Shown: positions 1 through 6,004 of the stretch, piece by piece
Numbering within the stretch: position 1 is the stretch's first letter
How the letters are laid out: each line of letters begins with the position of its first letter
Source of the DNA: Chloroflexota bacterium
Lineage (GTDB): Bacteria > Chloroflexota > Anaerolineae > Anaerolineales > Villigracilaceae
Assembly: GCA_021812905.1 (NCBI GenBank)
Contig: JAKAMM010000016.1
Location: forward strand, 1 to 13,427
Reading direction: 5' to 3'
Length of the DNA: 13,427 bases
Notes under the pieces: generated by a model
What the model was told of the DNA's origin: nothing
Seen by the model: only the letters and a program-made list of their open reading frames with translations
The model's database searches: none
Program-made: the position numbers and the translations under genes

Positions 1-417
1 GAAGAAAATGAATGTGAAAAGAATCGAGCGCGTGCGGGGAGCTATCAGTTTATGGCTGATGGCGCTTAAGCTGTTGCCATCATTGCGGACTGCGACCACG
101 ATGGCGCTGTAGTCGCTGACCCAGCCAATGAGCGAGACACCGACCATCAGCCAGATCAGGGATGGCAGCCAGCCCCACAGGTTCGCAGCGGTGATCACGC
201 CTACGATTGGCCCGGCCGCGGCGATGGACTTGAAGTGATAGCCGTACAGCACGTTGCGGCTGGTTGGCATGAAGTCCACGCCGTCCATGTACATCTTGGC
301 GGGCGTTGCCTTCTTTGCATCCGCCTGGATGATATTGTGGTCAACATACTTGGCATAGAAGTTGTACGCCAGGTAGATGACGACCACGGCAATTACAACG
401 ATCCATAGCGTATTCAT
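1..417 (-). CDS. cstA: CstA-family transporter, N-terminal part (runs off window)
   Basis: This is the first 139 codons of a carbon-starvation protein A family membrane transporter. Family members import peptides or pyruvate across the cytoplasmic membrane. The ATG at 417-415 opens a hydrophobic first helix (NTLWIVVIAVVVIYLAYNFY). It is followed by the family signatures TPAKMYMDGVDFMPT, LYGYHFKSIAAAGPIVG and a GW-P-W segment leading into further membrane helices. The reading frame is open to base 1, so the C-terminal part lies outside the window. The start is supported by the extensive N-terminal match and a modest AAAGGAT upstream. It lies 132 bp downstream of the thioredoxin-like gene on the same strand and may be co-transcribed with it. 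The family call is firm; the substrate cannot be told from this fragment. Confidence 0.9.
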   Translation of the reverse strand, partial: MNTLWIVVIAVVVIYLAYNFYAKYVDHNIIQADAKKATPAKMYMDGVDFMPTSRNVLYGYHFKSIAAAGPIVGVITAANLWGWLPSLIWLMVGVSLIGWVSDYSAIVVAVRNDGNSLSAISHKLIAPRTRSILFTFIFF

Positions 418-419
418 AC

Positions 420-521
420 TTAATCCTTTCTTTGGCGAGAATAAAGGAACAGTTGATTACTACTCGGTTCTAGTTGAATAGTGCCCATTGCCGTCTTGCG
501 AATTGAAGCATATCTATGCAA
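420..521 (-). CDS. Possible 33-aa leader ORF upstream of cstA
   Basis: A TTG-started frame of 33 codons sits in the gap before the cstA-type gene. It begins four bases after a perfect AGGAGG (526-531) and stops with TAA two bases before the cstA ATG. A strong Shine-Dalgarno sequence that serves no recognised gene, with a stop abutting the next start, suggests a translated leader coupled to cstA. The peptide is basic and polar (starts MHRYASIRKTAMG) and resembles nothing I recognise. An alternative 13-codon frame starts at an ATG further from the same site. It may equally be a relic or untranslated. Confidence 0.25.
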   Translation of the reverse strand: MHRYASIRKTAMGTIQLEPSSNQLFLYSRQRKD

Positions 522-549
522 AGCACCTCCTCTCAAGTTTTTGGGCCGA

Positions 550-939
550 TCAATTTGCAACCTGAGCCGTCAGCAGGTCTGCGATCTTGTTGCTGGCTGA
601 CGTCAGGGAGTTGCTCCCTATGAAGCGGGCCCTGCCGTTCACGACCACAGCGGGGAAGCGGTGGATTCCGTATTTCAGGGATTTGTAGAATCCCTCGATG
701 GATGCCGCATCAATCACCTTGACCACCACGCGGTCGCAATGCACACGGAAGATTTCGCGCACCCAATCGGAGATTGCCTGATATTCGTGGAGTAGATCCG
801 CAGGAAGACTGCTCTCAAGTTGTTCCTCGTGAACGCGCTGCATGCGGCCTGTTTCACTCCACGCGACTTCGCAATGTGTGCAGTGATAAAAAGCGGTCGG
901 CGCATAGGCCAGGATTTCGACTTCTAAAGGTTTTTCCAT
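550..939 (-). CDS. Small thioredoxin-fold protein with CxxC motif
   Basis: A 129-residue soluble protein that looks like a thioredoxin-fold protein. A first beta strand (VEILAYAP) leads to a CTHC motif at residues 20-23. Much later comes RFPAVVVNGR, where Pro96 would be the cis-proline facing the active site, followed by a beta strand with FIG. The middle is helical and charged. Such proteins act in thiol-disulfide exchange or metal delivery, but no specific role can be named. The start is well supported by AGGAGG about 5 bases upstream. It precedes the cstA-type gene on the same strand. Its roughly 220-nt predicted leader contains a terminator-like hairpin, so expression may be attenuated. 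The fold call is moderately sure; the function is unknown. Confidence 0.75.
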   Translation of the reverse strand: MEKPLEVEILAYAPTAFYHCTHCEVAWSETGRMQRVHEEQLESSLPADLLHEYQAISDWVREIFRVHCDRVVVKVIDAASIEGFYKSLKYGIHRFPAVVVNGRARFIGSNSLTSASNKIADLLTAQVAN

Positions 940-962
940 ATCTGCCTCCTACCAAATAAAAA

Positions 963-991
963 CGCCAACAAGCAAAGTTTGCTTATTGGCG
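963..991 (-). terminator. Intrinsic terminator/attenuator-like hairpin in the leader of the thioredoxin-like gene
   Basis: Two 14-base arms (963-976 and 978-991) pair with one mismatch around a single central base. Read leftward, the hairpin is followed directly by TTTTTATTT, the form of a Rho-independent terminator. It ends only about 23 bases before the start codon of the 129-aa protein and about 12 bases before its ribosome binding site. It could terminate read-through from the DUF503 operon, or act as an attenuator if the promoter lies upstream. Such a tight hairpin could also form only as a DNA operator. Confidence 0.55.
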
Positions 992-1004
992 CACATTGAC
1001 TAAT

Positions 1005-1028
1005 CTGGTCAGATCGCGAATCTGCCAG
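1005..1028 (-). other. Second hairpin in the same leader
   Basis: Read leftward, CTGG and AGAT on the left pair with ATCT and CCAG on the right across a C versus GA internal loop and a five-base loop. It lies 13 bases before the terminator-like hairpin in the predicted transcript. This suggests a folded leader RNA. I cannot assign it to a known riboswitch class. Confidence 0.35.
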
Positions 1029-1169
1029 TTGTGGACTTTGAGATTGTCAGTCGTATCTTGTAAGAATAGAGACACTGAATTGCCTTTTCCTAACTTAACA
1101 CCGGATTCGCATTCAGGTTTTCTTCTTTGTAATTTTAATGACGACCAAATTATTCAATTATTGAGAAAG

Positions 1170-1197
1170 ATTATATGACATTTTCCTTGAAACGCAA
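1170..1197 (-). promoter_or_regulatory. Predicted sigma-70 promoter for the thioredoxin-like/cstA unit
   Basis: On the minus strand a perfect TATAAT (1175-1170) is preceded, after a 16-bp spacer, by TTGCGT (1197-1192). Transcription would start near 1163 and give a leader of about 220 nt. That places both hairpins inside the 5' untranslated region. The -10 is perfect; the -35 matches only its first half. Confidence 0.4.
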
Positions 1198-1225
1198 GAC
1201 CAGCATTGTGAAATTTGGAACGTTG

Positions 1226-1507
1226 CTAAATAAGTTCCAGTTTTTGATCCGCGATCTGACCGTCAGGCCAGTTGGCTTCAACCCATTTCGCTACATTTTG
1301 CAGCGATCGTTGAAGTTGCGCTGCGTCATTCCCGACCATGGCGCAGATGATAACTGCTTCCTGCCACTTGTCTTGCAAATCCATTTCTGCAATTGAGACG
1401 TTAAACTCACGGCGCAGTCGCGCGATGAGCGGCTTGATGCGTCCGCGCTTTTCTTTGAGCGAGTGGCAGGCGGGGATGTGGAGATGGATGGTGAGAGTGC
1501 CGAGCAT
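1226..1507 (-). CDS. DUF503 (YlxP-like) family protein
   Basis: A 93-residue protein with the DUF503 pattern: an opening strand (MLGTLTIHLHIPACHSLKEKRGRIKPLIARLRREFNVSIAEMD in outline, here residues 1-43), with SLKEKR and FNVSIAE, then DKWQEAVI. These match the family consensus of SLK-KR, FNVSVAE and W--A. The family is a small ferredoxin-like-fold protein often encoded near translation or ribosome-maturation genes; its biochemical role is not settled. Its ATG overlaps the HIT stop codon by one base (TAATG), implying translational coupling. It is the last gene of the leftward group. I see no clear terminator after it other than the hairpin near 963. Confidence 0.85.
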   Translation of the reverse strand: MLGTLTIHLHIPACHSLKEKRGRIKPLIARLRREFNVSIAEMDLQDKWQEAVIICAMVGNDAAQLQRSLQNVAKWVEANWPDGQIADQKLELI

Positions 1508-1926
1508 TACTTCATCGCTTCGCGCAATTTTCCGACAAGTATGATGGCGTCGTTCTCATCGCACCTGTCATCTCTTGCAAGAAATTTCAACCCTCGTTCG
1601 GATATACCTTTTCCGCGCGGCACAATCCAGCAGTGGAAATGCGGCTGGCCTTCCATCGTGGAAAGTTGATAAATTCGTTCAGCATCAGCATGGACTTTGA
1701 GCGCGTGATATATCCTCTTGTACACGTTTCCAAGCGAGGCTGATTCTTCTGGCGTCATTTCTGAATAATCGAGAAAATGCCGCTTTGACTCGATGAACAA
1801 TGTTCCCAGCGGACCTTTATCCACTGGCGCATGACAGGCCATCCAATATTCGTCTTCATAAATATAGCCTCCGGGTGGAATGGCTTCTTGTCCCAGCTGC
1901 TTGCGGCAAATGAAACAGTTTTCCAT
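1507..1926 (-). CDS. HIT-family protein with HxHxW motif
   Basis: A 139-residue histidine-triad superfamily protein. HIT proteins are nucleotide hydrolases or transferases acting on substrates such as AMP conjugates and dinucleoside polyphosphates. The N-terminus has a CFIC pair (Cys4, Cys7) that, with His50, resembles the zinc site of some HIT proteins. The catalytic segment reads QPHFHCWIVPR, with His96 and His98 aligned to the first two triad histidines and Trp100 at the third. The middle His, normally the nucleophile, is present. The ATG at 1926 is preceded by AAGGAAGG with a long spacing. It is translationally coupled to the DUF503 gene downstream. The gap of 114 bp to the flavoprotein gene allows co-transcription. 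Substrate is unknown. Confidence 0.8.
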   Translation of the reverse strand: MENCFICRKQLGQEAIPPGGYIYEDEYWMACHAPVDKGPLGTLFIESKRHFLDYSEMTPEESASLGNVYKRIYHALKVHADAERIYQLSTMEGQPHFHCWIVPRGKGISERGLKFLARDDRCDENDAIILVGKLREAMK

Positions 1927-2040
1927 AACTTGTTTATGCCTTCCTTACGCGACTGCATATCACAGAATAATTCGAGCATGCCATCCATTGAGTCTTGCGC
2001 CGCGAACCAAATGACTTTTTAAAATGGGGTGGGCAGTGCG

Positions 2041-3225
2041 CTAAATCGAATAAATGGCCCTTCTTATCCTGTTTGTGATCTTCGGCCCGGCGATCCACCC
2101 TCCAACGCCAGCAATCATTTCCGTTACCAGGAATAAGGGTAACGTGCCGAATATCTGCAATAGAACGCTTCCATAACCAATCTGGTCTGCCAGCATGTCC
2201 ACGAGCGAGCGGGTGACGAACGGGTTACGCACGCCCAGATAAAAACAGGCGCTCGGCAGGTGATAGAACAGGTTGGTCAGGATCATTCCCAGCCTGTGAC
2301 TGCGGCCAATCTGACGGTCTATTGATACGGCGTATTGCTGGGGATTCCCAGCCAGAATCGCTTCAGCCGCTAATCGTCCGCTTTTGATCGCAAAGCGAAT
2401 GCCTTCTCCGGTAAATGGATCCACCAGCCCCGCGGCATCTCCCGCAAGAAGTGTTCGCGATGTATTGATTGTCTCACGGCGGGTATAAATGGGCAGCGGA
2501 TGTCCTTTCTGTAGCTGCCCTTCGATGGAAATATTGTATCGTGACATGACCCGCTTCAGTGTGGATTGCAGTTCGCCGGGCTGCGGATGGAGGGCGCCAA
2601 TCCCAACAGATAGATGATCCGATTTTGGAAAAATCCAAAGGTAGCCATTTGTGATCTCGCCGAATATGAACATCGCCCTTTCGGCAAAACGGGCGAAGAC
2701 TTCCGCCGGAACGGCTGTCTCCACCTCGATGGCACCGGCCATCACCCTTCCGGGTCGCAACCCTAGGGAGCGCGCCACGACTGAATTGGCGCCATCCGCG
2801 GCGATCAGGAACCGGCTTTCAAATTGCTCGCCGCTGCTCGTCTGAACTCTCACGCCTTCTGGATTCTCTTCCACGCTTCGCACCGCAGCGCCCTGTCGGA
2901 TTTCAGCATCCGTTTGTTTCAGAAGATAGGCATCGAATTGATCGCGCATCACCATGCGTAAAGATTGCCCCGGCAAAGGGACAGTGACGATCTTCTCGCG
3001 CAAGGCGTAGGAAATGGATTTCACCCTTGATTCAATAACCGGGTCGAACGAAAAAGGAAACTCTTCCAGAACGCTGGCAGAGATGCCGCCTCCGCAGGCT
3101 TTATAACGAGGCAGGGTTTCCTTTTCCAAAACCAGGACGCGTCTTCCAGCTTGACCGAGAAACCAGGCAGCTGTCCCTCCTGCCGGACCGCCGCCAACGA
3201 TGATCACATCAAATTTCCTATTCAT
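2041..3225 (-). CDS. Geranylgeranyl reductase family FAD-dependent oxidoreductase
   Basis: A 394-residue flavoprotein of the geranylgeranyl reductase/digeranylgeranylglycerophospholipid reductase family, which saturates isoprenoid double bonds on lipids, quinones or (bacterio)chlorophyll precursors. The N-terminal Rossmann motif is VGGGPAGGTAA (residues 10-20), with an acidic residue closing the next strand (VLEKE). Other landmarks are ACGGG (43-47), a GYLWIFPK segment (194-201) and the FAD-ribityl motif AGDAAGLVDPFTGEGI (261-276). Length is usual for the family. The start is supported by TTGGAG a few bases upstream. It follows the DtxR-type regulator by 75 bp in the same direction and precedes the HIT gene. 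No chlorophyll genes are nearby, so a menaquinone or membrane isoprenoid substrate seems more likely, but this is inference. Confidence 0.9.
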   Translation of the reverse strand: MNRKFDVIIVGGGPAGGTAAWFLGQAGRRVLVLEKETLPRYKACGGGISASVLEEFPFSFDPVIESRVKSISYALREKIVTVPLPGQSLRMVMRDQFDAYLLKQTDAEIRQGAAVRSVEENPEGVRVQTSSGEQFESRFLIAADGANSVVARSLGLRPGRVMAGAIEVETAVPAEVFARFAERAMFIFGEITNGYLWIFPKSDHLSVGIGALHPQPGELQSTLKRVMSRYNISIEGQLQKGHPLPIYTRRETINTSRTLLAGDAAGLVDPFTGEGIRFAIKSGRLAAEAILAGNPQQYAVSIDRQIGRSHRLGMILTNLFYHLPSACFYLGVRNPFVTRSLVDMLADQIGYGSVLLQIFGTLPLFLVTEMIAGVGGWIAGPKITNRIRRAIYSI

Positions 3226-3300
3226 GTTTCTCCAATGTGGTCGGTGGCTCCGCTGTTTGACATAACGGGGGAAAGCGCAGTCAGTCAGGATGAGATCCGA

Positions 3301-3957
3301 TTACCTTTGATATTCCACGAAGACGTAGCGTGCCGCGGTGAATCCCAGTGTCACAGGGCGATCCCCAACCTGGACAGTGAGTGTCTGGTTGAAGGCCAGC
3401 ACGTCAATCACAGTTACCAACGAACCAAGTATAAGTCCATGGCTTTCCAAGAATTCCATCAACGCGACGTTTTGTTCGGCCAGTTCATGAATCCGCCGGA
3501 TGATGACTTTTTCACTTGTCGAAACGCTGGTCAGGGGAATCCAGGATGCGGTCGACTCTTCGTAGCCGGGCAAAGGGTTGCCGTGCGGGCAAGTCGAAGG
3601 GTGGCCCAATTCCTCGAGCAGGGCATTCTCTGCTTCCATTGAAATGGCATGCTCCAGGTTATGGGCCTCTTGGTGCAACTTTGACCACGGCAGCCGGTTG
3701 ACCATCATCCACTCTGTAAGCATGTGGCGACGCATGACGGTGCGCGCCGATTCCAGCCCGGCCTTTGTCAGGTGAAGGCCCTTCTTCCCGGAAACGATCC
3801 AGCCGTCGCGGGCCATCCGTTTGAGAGTGTTGGTGACTGTGGGTGGTGTGACGCCCAATAATTCGGCCAGCCGGGCGCCTACCACCGGTTCACGATCCCG
3901 CTCCAGCACGTAAATGAGGGAAAGATAATCTTCGACTGTCGGGCTGAGTTTCTTCAT
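3301..3957 (-). CDS. DtxR/MntR-family metal-dependent transcriptional regulator
   Basis: A 218-residue regulator of the DtxR family, metal-activated repressors of iron or manganese genes. Order: winged helix (1-70, with SPTVEDYLSLIYVL and recognition helix near TPPTVTNTLKRM), dimerisation and metal-binding domain (71-140, ending in CPHGNPLPG), and a C-terminal SH3/FeoA-like domain (about 145-218). By alignment from memory, candidate ligands are Asp10, His78, His95, His99, Glu102 and His103. Asp10 resembles MntR, while GNPLPG and the third domain resemble DtxR/IdeR. His99 sits where DtxR has Cys. The gene is divergent from the NRAMP-type transporter, strongly suggesting it represses that transporter. 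A CRP-like dyad lies just upstream of its start. Family is certain; the sensed metal (Mn or Fe) is not. Confidence 0.92.
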   Translation of the reverse strand: MKKLSPTVEDYLSLIYVLERDREPVVGARLAELLGVTPPTVTNTLKRMARDGWIVSGKKGLHLTKAGLESARTVMRRHMLTEWMMVNRLPWSKLHQEAHNLEHAISMEAENALLEELGHPSTCPHGNPLPGYEESTASWIPLTSVSTSEKVIIRRIHELAEQNVALMEFLESHGLILGSLVTVIDVLAFNQTLTVQVGDRPVTLGFTAARYVFVEYQR

Positions 3958-3973
3958 GGACTTTATCCAAATT

Positions 3974-3989
3974 TGTGATGTTCGTCACC
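3974..3989. promoter_or_regulatory. CRP/FNR-like dyad upstream of the DtxR-type gene
   Basis: TGTGA, six bases, then TCACC gives a CRP-type palindrome matching nine of ten consensus half-site bases. It lies 17-32 bp upstream of the regulator start codon. No CRP-family gene is in the window. The site is close to the start, so it could also overlap the leader of the divergent transcript. Confidence 0.3.
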
Positions 3990-4011
3990 AAAAATGCGGA
4001 AGATATTTCAG

Positions 4012-4042
4012 TTGGTTAACTGCGAATGTTAGCCTATACTAA
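4012..4042 (+). promoter_or_regulatory. Promoter of the NRAMP unit with overlapping DtxR/MntR-like dyad
   Basis: A -35 TTGGTT (4012-4017), a 17-bp spacer and a -10 TATACT (4035-4040) form a good sigma-70 promoter about 47 bp before the RBS-preceded ORF at 4099. A palindrome, TTAG-N6-CTAA (4029-4042), covers the -10. TTAG/CTAA half sites are typical of DtxR/IdeR-type operators. Repression by the divergent regulator when metal is plentiful is the natural reading. Confidence 0.45.
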
Positions 4043-4098
4043 TCCTGGCTGCCATACGGCTTGCTTTATTATACATCCGGGATGAATTGGAGATACTC

Positions 4099-4305
4099 AT
4101 GGATCAACGTACGCGCAAAAAAGTTTTCAGCAGGGAGACTTTAACTGTTGCCTCTCGCGATGTGCCCCTGTGGAGTGGATATGCTGCAGGCGTGGTAAAT
4201 CTTGTGCCGAGGACGGCGCGGCGAGCGATCCATCTTACATGTTTTGCACGCGTGCTTGATCAACCGTACCAAACATTCTTTTCCCATCCTGTGCTGGACG
4301 AATAA
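4099..4305 (+). CDS. Hypothetical 68-aa protein preceding the NRAMP-type gene
   Basis: A short frame from the ATG at 4099, chosen because GGAG lies six bases upstream, to a TAA at 4303-4305. The product is basic at the N-terminus (MDQRTRKKVFSRETL) and has no membrane segment or motif I recognise. The promoter above would transcribe it first, and the transporter starts 11 bases after its stop. It may be a small accessory protein, a coupling leader for the transporter, or a remnant. No function is assigned. Coding status is uncertain because only the RBS and position support it. Confidence 0.4.
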   Translation: MDQRTRKKVFSRETLTVASRDVPLWSGYAAGVVNLVPRTARRAIHLTCFARVLDQPYQTFFSHPVLDE

Positions 4306-4316
4306 AGGGATGCAAG

Positions 4317-5540
4317 ATGCTGGAGACATTTATAGTCACTGTGCGTGAAAGGATGGAAGCGGGGAGAGGACTCTCGGGAATCTGGAGGATGTTCAAGGTC
4401 TGGGGTCCGGCATGGCTGGTCATGATGGCAGATGTAGACGCGGCAAGTGTGATTACGGCAGCGGAGAGCGGGGCCTTATATGGAACCAAACTCATTTGGT
4501 TCCTGCTGGTCCTCGCGGTTCCTCTGTATGTGATCCAGGAAGTGGCGGGCCGGGTTGGCGCTGTAACCCAGAAAGGACTGGGCGAATTGATCCGCGAGAA
4601 CTACAGCAAACAGACGGCGATTCTGGCCTCCGTGCCCATGGCCCTTGTGGATATCATCAGTTATGTGGTGGAATACACGGGCGCTGCCATTGGTTTTCAG
4701 ATTTTTGGAATCCCTCCTCTGGTCTCCGTCCCCTTGATCTTTGTGGCGCATGTGCTTTTGGTCTATAAGCGAAAATATGCCGAAGCCGAGAAACCGCTCC
4801 TTGTATTTTCCATTTTCTTTGCGCTTGCCTGGGCCGTCTCTGCTTTCTTGACTGCACGGAACGGAATTCAGGTTACCCCGTTTTATTTTTCGGTGTCGCC
4901 TAATTTTGTTTTCCTGCTGGCGGCCAATGTCGGGGCGGTCATCATGCCCTTCATGTTGTTCTATCAAGCGTCGGCCACCGCGGAGAAAGGAATCACAGCG
5001 CGTGAACTGAAGGAAGTGAGATTCGAAACGTTGGTCGGGGCGTTCGTCTCAGAGTTGTTGATGGCGGCGATTGCAGTGGCCGCCATCGGAGTCCGAACCG
5101 AGGCACTGACTTTCGCTGCGCCCAAGGCTCTCTCGCAGGGCCTTTCCGCGGTTGGGGGTATTTCCGCTCCTTATATCTTTGGGGCGGGTCTGATCGCGGC
5201 TTCCTTCATTGCGTTGATCGTCATATCTCTTGGAAGTTGCTGGGGGGTTACGGAGGCAATGGGGTGGGGCCGGAAGAACTGGTTCAAAGTGTATCTGGCT
5301 GAATCGCTTCCGGCATTGGTGGTTCCCATCATCACCCTGAACCTGGTCAATCTGGCGCTCAATCTGATGGTGCTGCAGATCGTGGTGTTGTTAGGCCCGG
5401 CCATCATTCTTGGACTGATCGCATCGAACCAGAAGTTGATGGGCACGCACGCATTGGGCGGTTTTAACAAAACCATTTATTGGATTTTTCTCGCCTTGAT
5501 CTTTGGCACAGGGATTTTAAGTTTGGTATATTCGCTTTAA
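4317..5540 (+). CDS. NRAMP/SLC11-type divalent metal transporter with non-canonical metal motifs
   Basis: A 407-residue multi-helix membrane protein of the NRAMP superfamily, which couples divalent metal uptake to protons in classical members. About 11 hydrophobic segments are visible. The first helix reads GPAWLVMMADVDAAS, so the canonical DPGN becomes DAAS (41-44): the metal-binding Asp is kept but Asn is lost. Helix 6 reads AVIMPFMLFYQASA, so canonical MPHN becomes MPFM (210-213): the metal-binding Met is kept but the conserved His is Phe. These changes resemble NRAMP-related subfamilies with altered selectivity, such as the Mg transporters called NRMT, but I cannot prove membership. Divergent DtxR-type regulator and promoter dyad suggest Mn or Fe control. 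The ATG at 4317 follows a weak GGGA and may be coupled to the ORF before it. Confidence 0.85.
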   Translation: MLETFIVTVRERMEAGRGLSGIWRMFKVWGPAWLVMMADVDAASVITAAESGALYGTKLIWFLLVLAVPLYVIQEVAGRVGAVTQKGLGELIRENYSKQTAILASVPMALVDIISYVVEYTGAAIGFQIFGIPPLVSVPLIFVAHVLLVYKRKYAEAEKPLLVFSIFFALAWAVSAFLTARNGIQVTPFYFSVSPNFVFLLAANVGAVIMPFMLFYQASATAEKGITARELKEVRFETLVGAFVSELLMAAIAVAAIGVRTEALTFAAPKALSQGLSAVGGISAPYIFGAGLIAASFIALIVISLGSCWGVTEAMGWGRKNWFKVYLAESLPALVVPIITLNLVNLALNLMVLQIVVLLGPAIILGLIASNQKLMGTHALGGFNKTIYWIFLALIFGTGILSLVYSL

Positions 5541-5542
5541 GG

Positions 5543-6004
5543 ATGAGGGCAGCCTTCCCTGCTTTTAAAACGCTCTCTTTGACGTTGAAAGCTGCTTTTG
5601 GAGATCAGGCTGATGACGTGGCTTGGTTAATCAATCAACGCGCGTTGGAGTTGAATGCCTACGAAAAACCGCCAGAATTTTTGAATGAGAATTTCTCGGA
5701 TGCAAAGTTGAAGCCTGAACTTGATGCTGTGAATAAAGTTTGGGATGATCCAGCAAAGACCATAAGCGGCTATCCTGACGCTCGCTTTTGGGAAATTCGC
5801 TGGTTGCACGCTAAAGGATTTCAAATGGAACCTGTTCTTGATGCAACGGGCACGACTATCGGGTATCGTTTTCTGCCACCGGGAGGAACTGCCGGCTTTG
5901 TTTCATGGCACACCCGCACAGACAAAACTGGCCCAGTGACCAGGGTCCCTTCCATCTTCTATGAATTGCCTTTGGGCGCGGGCTGCGGCCTCGGCTGGAT
6001 TTGA
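5543..6004 (+). CDS. Hypothetical protein, possibly truncated, tail overlapping the CHAT gene
   Basis: A 153-residue frame starts two bases after the NRAMP stop. No family is recognised. The part up to about residue 130 looks protein-like: helical and acidic (DQADDVAWLINQRALELN), then WEIRWLHAKGF and a beta-rich GYRFLPPGGTAGFVSWHT. The last 34 codons lie opposite the conserved C-terminus of the CHAT protein, so this tail is likely forced by the other strand, or the ORF has lost its own stop. There is no separated ribosome binding site, only AAGG touching the ATG, so it would depend on coupling to the transporter. It may be a gene remnant. Confidence 0.45.
   Translation: MRAAFPAFKTLSLTLKAAFGDQADDVAWLINQRALELNAYEKPPEFLNENFSDAKLKPELDAVNKVWDDPAKTISGYPDARFWEIRWLHAKGFQMEPVLDATGTTIGYRFLPPGGTAGFVSWHTRTDKTGPVTRVPSIFYELPLGAGCGLGWI

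Noticed and set aside
3151..3642. 163-codon plus-strand frame
   Set aside because: Antisense to the DtxR-family gene and the start of the flavoprotein gene, both well supported.
4476..4967. 163-codon minus-strand frame
   Set aside because: Antisense to the NRAMP-type transporter; composition rich in H, D, Q and R as expected from reversed membrane-protein codons.
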